NCBI GenBank assembly: GCA_016342585.1
Contig: JAEINK010000009.1
Location: 1-64,000 of the forward strand
Direction: 5' to 3'
Origin: Spirochaetales bacterium
Lineage (GTDB): Bacteria; Spirochaetota; Spirochaetia; UBA9216
DNA: 64,000 nucleotides
The notes below the pieces were generated by a model. The model searched no databases, was not told the DNA's origin, and saw nothing but the letters and a program-made list of their open reading frames with translations. Position 1 is the stretch's first letter. Every line of letters starts with the position of its first letter. A program made the translations under genes and the position numbers. Positions 26,548 through 35,412 of the stretch are shown here, in pieces.

Positions 26548-27471
26548 ATGAAAGAAAGTAAATCCCTTATTCCAAATAAAGAGTGGCTCCCCCCAAACAT
26601 TGAGATCAAGGATGTTGTCTCCGGCGATATGCCCGGGGATAAGGTAAGTATAGATGAGACTCATACCAAACGGGCAGATAGAATATTTCCCTATCTCCTT
26701 AATTCTCTCCAGAATACGAATGACGAGAAAATCGTAATTTCTGTTTATGGGGGGTCCGGAGTTGGAAAATCCGAAATAGGGGCCCTTCTTGGCCATTATG
26801 CAAAACTTGAAGGATTTCCCGCCTATGTTCTTTCAGGAGACAACTACCCGTTCCGCATCCCTTCTGAAAACGACAGGGAAAGATTAAATATTTACCGCTA
26901 TGAAGGTCTGAAAGCTCTGGCTGAAAAAAACGATTTTTCTGACCGCTGGGTAAATGAACTCAAAGGACTTTGGGAAACCATGGAGGATGCGAATCCCGCA
27001 AGGACGGAAGGAAGGCCATGGTTTGAACTGTATCAGAATAGAGGGAAGGAAGCCTTATACAGATACCTCGGAACAGAGGCAGAAATTGACTTTCCCCTTA
27101 TAAACAATATTTTAAACCGATTCAAACAAGGAGAGGCCAAGATTGCCTTGAAACGTATGGGACGAACTCCTGATGAATTGAGCTTTGAGGCTGTGGATTT
27201 TAGTGATATAAAACTCCTCATTGTTGAATGGACCCATGGTAACAATCCTTCTGTTGAAGGAGTTGATATACCGCTCTATCTCTACTCAACACCCGAAGAG
27301 ACCCTGGCACACCGCCTGGCCCGGGGGAGGGACAAGGGAACGGACTCTCCCTTTATAAATATAGTTCTTAAAATTGAACAGGAGCGGTTAAACAGCCAGA
27401 TTAATAATGCCGCCCTCATCGTAACAAAAGAGGGAAATATTATCAAAAAGGATGAGATTAATGGTAGATAA
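26548..27471 (+). CDS. P-loop kinase of unknown substrate (uridine kinase / PRK-like)
   Basis: 307 residues from the ATG at 26548; AGAGG lies 9 bases before it, whereas the ATG at 26539 abuts that site. The Walker A motif G-G-S-G-V-G-K-S (Lys74) begins a P-loop NTPase fold. A-Y-V-L-S-G-D-N-Y-P-F follows the first strands, where PRK and uridine kinases place a catalytic Asp, and L-L-I-V-E-W-T-H-G resembles their Walker B strand. The length and insertions do not match APS kinase, uridine kinase or phosphoribulokinase. The gene overlaps the GH13 phosphorylase downstream, so the product or acceptor of that enzyme is the most likely substrate. If the phosphorylase acts on glucosylglycerate, a glycerate-kinase role would fit; this is a hypothesis only. 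Confidence 0.7.
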   Translation: MKESKSLIPNKEWLPPNIEIKDVVSGDMPGDKVSIDETHTKRADRIFPYLLNSLQNTNDEKIVISVYGGSGVGKSEIGALLGHYAKLEGFPAYVLSGDNYPFRIPSENDRERLNIYRYEGLKALAEKNDFSDRWVNELKGLWETMEDANPARTEGRPWFELYQNRGKEALYRYLGTEAEIDFPLINNILNRFKQGEAKIALKRMGRTPDELSFEAVDFSDIKLLIVEWTHGNNPSVEGVDIPLYLYSTPEETLAHRLARGRDKGTDSPFINIVLKIEQERLNSQINNAALIVTKEGNIIKKDEINGR

Positions 27472-29029
27472 TCACGACATAAAAAGCCCGAACCTTCCCA
27501 ATGGGGTAATGTTGAATCTCTATCCGGATAGTTGTAATGGTAACCTGAAAGGAGCTCTATCCCTCCTGAAACAGGCGGAACTCGCAGATGTTTTTTCCCT
27601 CCTCTATATCCTGCCCTCCCTCTTCGAATCCGATCTGGACAGGGGGTTTTCGGTTATCTCCTACGATCTGAATAAGGAATTAGCAGAGAGAGAAGATCTT
27701 GAATCCCTCCAGAAACTTGGGGTATCCCTTAAACTGGACTTTGTATTAAATCACCTTTCGGTAGGCTCTCCCCAATTTAAAGATCTTCTTGAAAAGGGAG
27801 ATGACTCTGAATATGTCGATATGTTTATAGACTGGAATAAATTCTGGGCCGGAAAGGGGGAAAAAGGACCGGAAGGCTTTATAATCCCCCGTGATGAATA
27901 CCTTTCCAAACTCTTTATGAGAAAACCGGAGATGCCCGTATTAAAACTCCCCTTCCCCGACGGCACGGAGAGGTTCTACTGGAATACCTTTTATCAGAAA
28001 GTTAATCTATTAAACCCAGACGATACAAAATCAGAAAAATCCTATCTGGGACAGATGGATCTGAATGCCGATTCCAGTGTGGTATGGGATTTCTATGAGG
28101 ATACCTTTAAAAAATTAAGCAGTTATGGTGCAAAGATCGTCAGACTCGATGCCTTTGCCTACCTTCACAAAGAGGCTGGTTCATCTAACTTCTTTAATGA
28201 GCCGGGGACCTGGGATCACCTGGAACACCTTAAACAAATTGCCGATAAATATGACCTGACCCTCCTCCCGGAAATTCACTCCAAATATGAAGACAAAATA
28301 CATGAACAGCTGGCCGAAAAAGGATACCCAATCTATGACTTTTTCTTTCCAGGCCTCCTTATACACACCCTCGAAACATCAGATAATACAAAACTTACTT
28401 CATGGATCAATGAAATCATGGAGAAGAGATTTAAAACCGTGAATATGCTTGGATGCCATGATGGAATCCCGGTTCTCGATGTTAAAGGGTATCTGGATGA
28501 TCAGGCGATTGAGGGACTTATAGGACTCATAAAAACCAGGGGTGGAAGAGTGAAAGATCTCTTCGGGGCAGATGGTAAAAAAATATCATACTACCAGATA
28601 AACGCCACATTTTTCAGCGCGCTGGGTGAAAACGAGAAAAAGATGCTGCTGGCCCGGGCCATCCAAATTTTTATGCCCGGGACACCACAGGTCTGGTATC
28701 TGGATCTTTTTGCCGGAACAAACGATTACGAAGCCGCCGATAATATAGGTCATAAAGATATTAATAGAACAAACTTGACCGAAAAAGAGATCCTGGCAGG
28801 ACTTGAAACCTCAATTGTGGAAAAACAGCTGAAACTCCTGAAATTCCGGAATACAAACCCTGCGTTTGGTACTGGTGCAACACTTGAAATGGATAATACG
28901 GACAAGGAAAACTTAACCATGCTCTGGGTAAAAAACGGACATTCGGCCCGGCTGGAGGCAAACCTTCGGGAGTACAGGTTTCATATTTACTACAAAAAGG
29001 GTGATGAAGAGTGGTTTTCTCTGCTCTAA
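27461..29029 (+). CDS. GH13 subfamily 18 glycoside phosphorylase (sucrose phosphorylase-like)
   Basis: 522 residues from the ATG at 27461, which has AAAGG 9 bases upstream; an ATG at 27452 is too close to that site. The sequence aligns along its length with sucrose phosphorylases: V-L-N-H-L-S near the start, nucleophile Asp230 in I-V-R-L-D-A-F-A-Y, acid/base Glu271 in L-L-P-E-I-H, stabiliser Asp334 in G-C-H-D-G-I, and Y-Y-Q-I-N-A-T-F-F-S-A-L later. Such enzymes split an alpha-glucoside with phosphate to give alpha-glucose 1-phosphate. The acceptor (fructose, fructose 6-phosphate, glycerol or glycerate) cannot be fixed by eye. Next to the stabiliser it has G-C-H-D-G-I-P, where sucrose phosphorylases have D-T-H-D-G-I-G, which hints at a non-sucrose acceptor. 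It lacks a signal peptide and is cytoplasmic. Confidence 0.88.
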   Translation: MVDNHDIKSPNLPNGVMLNLYPDSCNGNLKGALSLLKQAELADVFSLLYILPSLFESDLDRGFSVISYDLNKELAEREDLESLQKLGVSLKLDFVLNHLSVGSPQFKDLLEKGDDSEYVDMFIDWNKFWAGKGEKGPEGFIIPRDEYLSKLFMRKPEMPVLKLPFPDGTERFYWNTFYQKVNLLNPDDTKSEKSYLGQMDLNADSSVVWDFYEDTFKKLSSYGAKIVRLDAFAYLHKEAGSSNFFNEPGTWDHLEHLKQIADKYDLTLLPEIHSKYEDKIHEQLAEKGYPIYDFFFPGLLIHTLETSDNTKLTSWINEIMEKRFKTVNMLGCHDGIPVLDVKGYLDDQAIEGLIGLIKTRGGRVKDLFGADGKKISYYQINATFFSALGENEKKMLLARAIQIFMPGTPQVWYLDLFAGTNDYEAADNIGHKDINRTNLTEKEILAGLETSIVEKQLKLLKFRNTNPAFGTGATLEMDNTDKENLTMLWVKNGHSARLEANLREYRFHIYYKKGDEEWFSLL

Positions 29030-29129
29030 TAGAATACCCCTCCTCACAGCAAGCAGAGAGGTATTAAACCCGACTCTTCTAAATTGGGAGGAGGAAGCTG
29101 AACAATTTCATACCGTAAACTCAATTTAA

Positions 29130-29158
29130 TTGACAAATCTGTTTCCCTCTGATTTACT
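29130..29158 (+). promoter_or_regulatory. Candidate promoter of the YdjC/ChbG gene
   Basis: TTGACA (perfect -35), a 17-base spacer, then TTTACT (-10, four of six), about 40 bases before the ATG at 29198. Confidence 0.45.
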
Positions 29159-29197
29159 TACACTGAGTAAATAAAGCAAAGAAAAAGGGATTTAAAT

Positions 29198-30058
29198 ATG
29201 AAAAAATTGATCATCAACGCAGATGATTTCGGGTGGAGCAGAGAGGTGGTCGATTCTATCATAGAACTCCACCAGAAAGGTGTAATTACAAGTACATCCG
29301 TAATGGCAACAATGCCCGCCTTCGAATATGGCATAGAAAAACTAAAAGAGAATGTCAAACTTGGAGCCGGGATTCACCTTTCCCTCTTTGATGGACACCC
29401 CATCCTTCCTCCCCGGGAGGTATCTACCCTCATAGACGAGAAATCGGGAAAATTCCTGACCTTTGAAGAGGTGAATAAGAATAAACGCAGGATTAATCTA
29501 AATGAAGCTGCTGCGGAATATGAAGCCCAGATATTGTGTTTTCTTGAGACAGGAGTGATACCGACCCATATTGATGTTCATACCTCCCTCCCCTATATGA
29601 TCCCGAAACTCTTCAATTCGATCCTGAAACTCAATGAGAAATACAAGCTGCCCATGCGTACAATTGTAGGAAGGGATCTGAAAGAAAAAAGCAGAGATCT
29701 TGCCAGAAGGCAGAAAATTCCTGCATTTATTATTCGACTTGCCGGAAATCGTCTGCTGAAAGGAATGAGTAAATTCGGAATAAGCCATCCCGATTATTTT
29801 ATAACAGATTTTTCAGACGGTAATAACGAGGCGGCGGTGGATGATAAAATAGCAATTATTAAATCCACCTTAATCAATCTGCCGGAGGGTATTACAGAGA
29901 TACTTACCCACCCAAGTCTTGGGGATGAAAAATGGCGGCAGATTGAAAATGAAGCATGGAATTCAAAGGAGCTCCAGGAGCTTCTCAAACCCCAAAAATC
30001 GATATTATCAACATACAGGATCTTCGATGTGAAAGAAAACAATGAAGGACTCCATTAA
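29198..30058 (+). CDS. YdjC/ChbG-family carbohydrate deacetylase
   Basis: 286 residues. The metal-binding motifs of the family are present: N-A-D-D-F-G at the start (catalytic Asp and metal Asp), G-I-H-L-S-L in the first third, and H-I-D-V-H in the middle. ChbG removes an acetyl group from N-acetylated disaccharide phosphates in E. coli. The protein is cytoplasmic with no signal peptide. No chitobiose PTS genes are nearby; the neighbours are the GH13 phosphorylase and the TRAP genes, so the sugar is unknown. AAGGGA precedes the ATG. Confidence 0.85.
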   Translation: MKKLIINADDFGWSREVVDSIIELHQKGVITSTSVMATMPAFEYGIEKLKENVKLGAGIHLSLFDGHPILPPREVSTLIDEKSGKFLTFEEVNKNKRRINLNEAAAEYEAQILCFLETGVIPTHIDVHTSLPYMIPKLFNSILKLNEKYKLPMRTIVGRDLKEKSRDLARRQKIPAFIIRLAGNRLLKGMSKFGISHPDYFITDFSDGNNEAAVDDKIAIIKSTLINLPEGITEILTHPSLGDEKWRQIENEAWNSKELQELLKPQKSILSTYRIFDVKENNEGLH

Positions 30059-30157
30059 TAATATTTTCCAGAACTGCAAAGGAATTCTTTATTTTTCATT
30101 GAAAAGTTAGAGGAATCCGGTTATTCTTGAATGATTCCTATCATTCTGGAGAATAAA

Positions 30158-31180
30158 ATGAAAAAAGCACTGATGCTTGTTTTGACAATTCTGGTTCTTT
30201 TTACCGGATGCAGTAAAAAAGATGATGCGGCAGATTCAACCGAGGCCCGCAAGAAAACCTACGAGTTTAACTATGCTGTATTTTTCCCGGCCACCCACCT
30301 TCAGGCCCAAACAGCCGAAGCCTGGGCAAAGGAAGTTGAAGCAAGAACCGACGGTCAGATTAAAATCACCCTTTTTCATGGTGGAACCCTGACTAAAGCC
30401 CCCCAAACCTATGAAGCTGTAATTTCCGGAGTTGCCGATATCGGTATGAGTGTTTTTGCCTATACAAGAGGTAGATTCCCCCTCCTTGAAGGATTGGATC
30501 TACCACTGGGATACCCCGACGGTGTAACTGCCACAAGGGTAGCCAATGAAATGGTTGCAAAATACCAGCCTGAAGAGCTATCCGATGTTCATGTCCTATA
30601 CCTTCACGCTCACGGTCCGGGAATCCTGGCCAGCAAGAAAGGTGTAGCCAGTACAGAGGACCTCAGTTCAATGAAAATTCGGGCAACCGGTCTTTCGGCC
30701 AAGATTGTAACAGCCCTCGGCGGCACACCTATTTCCATGAGCCAGGGAGAGACCTACGAAGCCCTCCAGAAGGGCGTTGTGGATGCAACCTTTTGTCCGA
30801 TAGAGACCCTTAAAGGCTGGAAACAGGGGGAAGTTATCGATTATGTTATCGACACAAAAGCAATCGGGTATACAACGACAATGTTTGTAGTCATGAATAA
30901 CGATAAATGGAATGCCCTTCCTGCTGACCTTCAGGAGACGATGACCGAAGTCAGTAATGAATGGATCAAAATTCAGGGGGAAGCCTGGGATCAGAGTGAT
31001 GCGGAAGGAGAGGCGTTTGTTACCGAACTTGGTAAATCCTTTATTACTCTCCCGGAATCAGAAGAGCAGGCTTTTATCAATGCCATGGACCCAATCTACG
31101 AAGAGTACATCAGTGCGACCGGAGAAAAGGGGTTACCCGGAGAAAATTTCCTGGCTGACATCAAAGCCCTTCTTAAATAA
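30158..31180 (+). CDS. dctP: TRAP transporter solute-binding lipoprotein (DctP family)
   Basis: 340 residues from the ATG at 30158, which has GGAG upstream and begins the signal sequence directly; the longer frame from 30131 adds nine residues before it. The lipobox is L-F-T-G-C (Cys18). The domain carries the DctP arginine in M-K-I-R-A-T-G-L and the Y-E-A-L-Q-K-G-V-V-D-A helix; the arginine normally clamps a ligand carboxylate. It forms a Na+-driven TRAP uptake system with the next two genes. An organic or sugar acid is the expected ligand class. Confidence 0.92.
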   Translation: MKKALMLVLTILVLFTGCSKKDDAADSTEARKKTYEFNYAVFFPATHLQAQTAEAWAKEVEARTDGQIKITLFHGGTLTKAPQTYEAVISGVADIGMSVFAYTRGRFPLLEGLDLPLGYPDGVTATRVANEMVAKYQPEELSDVHVLYLHAHGPGILASKKGVASTEDLSSMKIRATGLSAKIVTALGGTPISMSQGETYEALQKGVVDATFCPIETLKGWKQGEVIDYVIDTKAIGYTTTMFVVMNNDKWNALPADLQETMTEVSNEWIKIQGEAWDQSDAEGEAFVTELGKSFITLPESEEQAFINAMDPIYEEYISATGEKGLPGENFLADIKALLK

Positions 31181-31183
31181 TCA

Positions 31184-31669
31184 ATGAGCAGGTTTTTCTC
31201 TTTCATCGAAAAGCTCATCATAGTCTTCGCCTACATTGCGGGGGTCTCGATCCTTGCAATGATAGGTTTGACCGTTATTGATGTTGTACTCAGGATTTTT
31301 AATGTTGGTATAACAGGGGCCTACGATATGGTTAGAGCCCTGGGTGTAATCGCTGTAGCCTGTGCCCTGCCCTATGTAACAGCCGTAAAGGGTCATATTG
31401 CCATTGAGTATTTCTATCATAAATGCAACAAGGTGGGCAGAATCCTGCTGGATACATTTTTTAGGGTCTCTTCTGTCGTCATTTTCGGGATCCTCTCTTT
31501 CGAGACTTTTAAATATGGGTTGACCCTTCTGAAAACAGGCGAGGTTTTTGCGACCATAGGATTACCGGTTTTCTGGATTCCTTTCGTTATAAGCCTGAAT
31601 TCTTTTCTTATGATATTAGTTTTTGCCTACCACCTGATACACCCTGGAAAGGAGTATATAAAACCATGA
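31184..31669 (+). CDS. dctQ: TRAP transporter small permease (DctQ family)
   Basis: 161 residues with four membrane helices. G-A-Y-D-M-V-R-A-L-G-V-I-A-V-A near helix 2 and G-H-I-A-I-E-Y-F are typical of DctQ. It starts 3 bases after dctP and its stop overlaps the dctM start by 4 bases, so the three are one translational unit. Confidence 0.92.
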   Translation: MSRFFSFIEKLIIVFAYIAGVSILAMIGLTVIDVVLRIFNVGITGAYDMVRALGVIAVACALPYVTAVKGHIAIEYFYHKCNKVGRILLDTFFRVSSVVIFGILSFETFKYGLTLLKTGEVFATIGLPVFWIPFVISLNSFLMILVFAYHLIHPGKEYIKP

Positions 31670-32967
31670 GCCCAGTTCAAATCGGTATTCTGGGGTGTAT
31701 AATCCTCTTCGGACTGCTTTTTACATCCATGCCTGTAGCCTTCGCCATGATTGCCACGGGAGTAATCGGCTTTGCCATGATTGTCTCCCCTCATGCGGCT
31801 TTTTCTATGGTGATCGCCGATCTCTATGAAACTTTTTCTTCCTACAGCCTTACTGTCATTCCTCTCTTTGTGATGATGGGACAGGTTGCCTTTCACGCGG
31901 GAATCAGTAAAAGATTATTTCGCACAGCCTATGCCTGGATCGGTCACCTGAGAGGCGGCCTTGCCATGGCCACAGTAGGAGCCTGTGCAGGCTTTGGGGC
32001 CATCTGCGGCTCTGGACCTGCCACAGCAGCGACCATGGCCTCGGTGGCCCTTCCGGAGATGAAACATTATGGCTATGACGACTCCCTTGCATCGGGGACA
32101 ATCGCAGCAGGGGGTTCTCTGGGGATGCTGATCCCCCCCTCGGTCGTCTTCATCGTTTATGCACTCATGACCGAACAATCTATCGGGGACCTCTTCCTAG
32201 CCGGGATTGTACCGGGAATCCTCATCGCAGGCTTGTTCTGTATTTCCATTTTCATACGATGTACAAAAAATGAAAAACTCGGTCCCGCCGGTCCAAAACA
32301 TAGCTGGAAAGTAAAAATCAAATCCTTAAATGGTGTAGTCGAAACCCTGTTACTCTTCCTCCTCGTAATGGGGGGGATGTTCTTAGGGTTGTTTACGCCC
32401 ATTGAAGCCGCGGCCATTGGTGCTGCCGGAAGTTTTATCATAGCATTTGTTCAGAAAGAACTTAACTTCCATAAAATAAAGCAGATACTTTTAGAAACAG
32501 TCAGAACATCGAGTATGGTTTTCTTCATTGTGGCAGGAGCGACAGTTTTCGGAAGGTTCCTTGCGGTATCCAGGATTCCCTTCACTGTTGCCCAGTTCTT
32601 TGTATCCCTCCCCCTGCCTGGCTGGATGGTGATGATGCTGATCATTGGATTCTTTCTAATCGCCGGTTGTTTTATCGATGCACTGGCTCTGGTAACCCTG
32701 ACAATCCCTATCTTCTTCCCTGTTATACTCGAATTGGGATTTGATCCGATCTGGTTTGGTGTGATTGTTGTTGTAATAACACAGATGGGAGTAATCACCC
32801 CTCCGGTAGGTGTCAACGTCTATGTTGTAAGCGGGATAGAAAGGGATATCCCCCTGCCGGTCATCTTCAAAGGAGCCCTCCCCTTCCTGCTCATGCTGGT
32901 GATCGCAGCGGTGATACTTATTATTTTTCCTCAAATCTGTCTTTTTCTTCCAAACCTTCTAGGTTAA
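31666..32967 (+). CDS. dctM: TRAP transporter large permease (DctM family)
   Basis: 433 residues with about twelve helices. Conserved family segments include G-A-I-C-G-S-G-P-A-T-A-A-T-M, the A-G-G-S-L-G-M-L-I-P-P-S turn that binds Na+ and substrate, and I-T-P-P-V-G-V-N-V-Y near the C-terminus. It is the transport-catalysing subunit. UspA follows 17 bases later with its own ribosome binding site, a common TRAP-Usp arrangement. Confidence 0.95.
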   Translation: MSPVQIGILGCIILFGLLFTSMPVAFAMIATGVIGFAMIVSPHAAFSMVIADLYETFSSYSLTVIPLFVMMGQVAFHAGISKRLFRTAYAWIGHLRGGLAMATVGACAGFGAICGSGPATAATMASVALPEMKHYGYDDSLASGTIAAGGSLGMLIPPSVVFIVYALMTEQSIGDLFLAGIVPGILIAGLFCISIFIRCTKNEKLGPAGPKHSWKVKIKSLNGVVETLLLFLLVMGGMFLGLFTPIEAAAIGAAGSFIIAFVQKELNFHKIKQILLETVRTSSMVFFIVAGATVFGRFLAVSRIPFTVAQFFVSLPLPGWMVMMLIIGFFLIAGCFIDALALVTLTIPIFFPVILELGFDPIWFGVIVVVITQMGVITPPVGVNVYVVSGIERDIPLPVIFKGALPFLLMLVIAAVILIIFPQICLFLPNLLG

Positions 32968-32984
32968 AATTTAAGGAGTTCATT

Positions 32985-33443
32985 ATGCCGTATCGAAATA
33001 TTTTCAGGAAAATAATTTTCTGTACCGATTTCAATTCCGATGCTATGACAGCCTTTCATTATGCCTTGAACATAGCTGCTGGAAATGAAAACACTGAACT
33101 GATGATTCTTCACGTCATTCCGGAACCGGATGCCCAGTTCTGGAAATCCTACATCTATGAGGTAGAAGATGTGGACGCCAAGGCACAGCACGATATTGAT
33201 GAGAAAATTGCCAAAATCTACAAGCCCCTGATCCCTGATGGCATTTCCTGTACATCCCGTTTTCTGATTGGAAATGTAGGAGAGGAGATTCTAAAAACTG
33301 CTCATGAAGAGAGGGCAGACCTTCTGGTTATCGGTCGCGGAGCAGGAGCGAATTTCATTAACAGGATGCTGGGCAATTTCACCGAAAAGGTAGTTCGAAA
33401 GGCGGACTGTCCGGTTCTTGTGGTTCCCGACGAAGCGGAGTAG
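32985..33443 (+). CDS. Universal stress protein (UspA family)
   Basis: 152 residues with a single Usp fold. The ATP-binding subgroup motif G-x2-G-x9-G-S/T is only partly visible (V-I-G-R-G-A-G-A-N-F-I-N-R-M-L-G-N-F), followed by V-V-R-K-A-D-C-P-V-L-V-V-P at the end. Some TRAP operons carry a Usp protein that may regulate the transporter. TAAGGAG precedes the ATG. It is the last gene in the operon and converges closely (15 bases) on the receptor gene at 33459. Confidence 0.9.
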   Translation: MPYRNIFRKIIFCTDFNSDAMTAFHYALNIAAGNENTELMILHVIPEPDAQFWKSYIYEVEDVDAKAQHDIDEKIAKIYKPLIPDGISCTSRFLIGNVGEEILKTAHEERADLLVIGRGAGANFINRMLGNFTEKVVRKADCPVLVVPDEAE

Positions 33444-33458
33444 GAGGACAGCCAACCT

Positions 33459-35324
33459 TTACGAAGAGAAACCCTTAAGCTGTTCATCCAGCTCCTCAAC
33501 GATCTCAAGATTCTTACCAACAATGTTTTTCAACCCTTCAAGAGCATCTGCTATGGCTTTTCGATTCTGATGCTGCCGGTTTAGTGAATCCCGTATTGTA
33601 CCAAATCTGTCGAAAACCCCGCCAATTCGTCCTTCCATCTGACGATTACTTCCTTTCTGTATATCCGCAATATCTTTAAGCTCTTCGGTGATGGAAACAA
33701 GGGATGTCATGGTTATAATGAGTTCATCTACGCCTTGAGTCTCTTCCTCGAGGACCTGGAAAATATTATGAAAATGGACAGAAGTCTCATTAACATTACT
33801 GCTTATATCATCAAAGGCACGATTTGCCAAACCTGTCTTCTCATTACTCTGTTTCACCGCCTTCATCATGGAACTGACATGAGCTGCAATCTCATTGGAT
33901 TTATCAGCAGAACTCTCTGCCAGATTCTTAACCTCATCCGCGACCACAGAAAATCCCTTACCGAATTCACCGGCGTGGGCGGCCTCAATAGCGGCATTCA
34001 TAGCAAGAATATCTATCTGAGTCGACAAACCGTTCATGTGTTCAAGCATCTCTGCTACATGTTCGGAAGAGTCCTCAATACTGTTTATGGAGTTGATAAA
34101 ATTCTGAATTTGACCGCTTCCTTCAATGGTAATGTTTTTTAGATTTCCGGTAAGACTTTCAACCTCGTGTGCCGCTTTATTCACCGATTTAATCGAATCG
34201 GCTAAGGCATTAATAGCACTCGATGTCTCGGCTACGGAAGCGGACTGTTCCTCTATGTTTCCGGTAATCTTCTCAATGGCATTGAAGTATTCCAGCAGAG
34301 AGTCCCTCGTATGTCGAAACTCAGTCTCTTGCTCCCCCAAATCATCATCAATACTATTAACAGCATCGAGCATGATAGTGGTCTCCTCGGTAAGATCATT
34401 CACAAAAGCATCGACAGCACGGGACGTCTCCAGAACCTCCCGCCCGGTCTGATCCACCTTGTTAACCAAAGCCCGAATCTTCCCAATAAAATTATTGATA
34501 GAAGCAGCAATTTGCCCTGTATCATCAAAGTTGAGAAGATTTACCTTCCTGTTCAGATCACCTTCACCGGCTATAAGTTCATCAAGTTTATCCTTAAGAT
34601 ACCGCCTCTGAATCCGATCCTCACCTAGAGCCAGAAGCACGGCACTGATTAAAGGAATGAAAGAGAATATTGAAAGGAATACCAGAACATAATTCAATTT
34701 AAAAGGAATCATCTCATACCCCGATAAACCGGTGAGATAGTAATACCTTGCAGCATAACAGAAGATGAGGACTGTATATAAAAAACCGGAAATAAAAATA
34801 AGGTAAAGTTTAATCTTTACAAAAACATCCCTTTCACCATCCCGGATATCCGTCATGGAAAGTTTAATTTTGGATGGAATAAGAAGGCGATTTATTATCA
34901 GAGCGGCCATTACAGCACTAACAAATCCGGACATGCTGTTGGTAGCAAGACTCCAGAAGTATGGAACGCCTCCCTTCGTGTTAAATCCCTGCAGTATATA
35001 GAATAAAGTAATTGCTACTATCCAGAGTCCTGAATTCGTAAGGATTAATATCCAGGGGATACCCAGGCTGGCAATCCTGGCCTTCTCCCACGCTTCTCCC
35101 CTCTTTAAAAACACAAATAAAGGGCCTAGAGTCCTGTAAATCACAATAAGGATAATAATAGCAGCCGAGAAAAAGAGTCCGAAAATTGCAGGTTGAAAAG
35201 CAAAAGCTAACCGTACAGTCAAACCTTGAGTCGCCGGCTTCAGGAGCTGAAGTATAAGCTGATTAATCGTAAAAAATATAAAAGGAATACCGATTGCTGC
35301 TAATCCGATTTTAATTTTCATCAT
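33459..35324 (-). CDS. Methyl-accepting chemotaxis-like receptor with six-helix membrane sensor
   Basis: 621 residues. About six membrane helices in the first 245 residues, with only short periplasmic loops, then a HAMP-like segment and a signalling coiled coil. The tip reads Q-I-D-I-L-A-M-N-A-A-I-E-A-A-H-A-G-E-F-G-K-G-F-S-V-V, closer to canonical than the protein at 117. It has no C-terminal tether pentapeptide. It resembles the protein at 117 in layout, so the window has two receptors whose sensors are buried in the membrane. Such proteins may respond to membrane state or energy rather than to a soluble ligand; that is inference. It is a single gene with its own promoter region. Confidence 0.85.
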   Translation of the reverse strand: MMKIKIGLAAIGIPFIFFTINQLILQLLKPATQGLTVRLAFAFQPAIFGLFFSAAIIILIVIYRTLGPLFVFLKRGEAWEKARIASLGIPWILILTNSGLWIVAITLFYILQGFNTKGGVPYFWSLATNSMSGFVSAVMAALIINRLLIPSKIKLSMTDIRDGERDVFVKIKLYLIFISGFLYTVLIFCYAARYYYLTGLSGYEMIPFKLNYVLVFLSIFSFIPLISAVLLALGEDRIQRRYLKDKLDELIAGEGDLNRKVNLLNFDDTGQIAASINNFIGKIRALVNKVDQTGREVLETSRAVDAFVNDLTEETTIMLDAVNSIDDDLGEQETEFRHTRDSLLEYFNAIEKITGNIEEQSASVAETSSAINALADSIKSVNKAAHEVESLTGNLKNITIEGSGQIQNFINSINSIEDSSEHVAEMLEHMNGLSTQIDILAMNAAIEAAHAGEFGKGFSVVADEVKNLAESSADKSNEIAAHVSSMMKAVKQSNEKTGLANRAFDDISSNVNETSVHFHNIFQVLEEETQGVDELIITMTSLVSITEELKDIADIQKGSNRQMEGRIGGVFDRFGTIRDSLNRQHQNRKAIADALEGLKNIVGKNLEIVEELDEQLKGFSS

Positions 35325-35412
35325 ACCTTCCGCAATTAGGATTGAAAACGTAGAGTCATTGTACCAAAGAAATACCTATCGAACAATTCTGATTTTTAAA
35401 TCAACTGCCATG

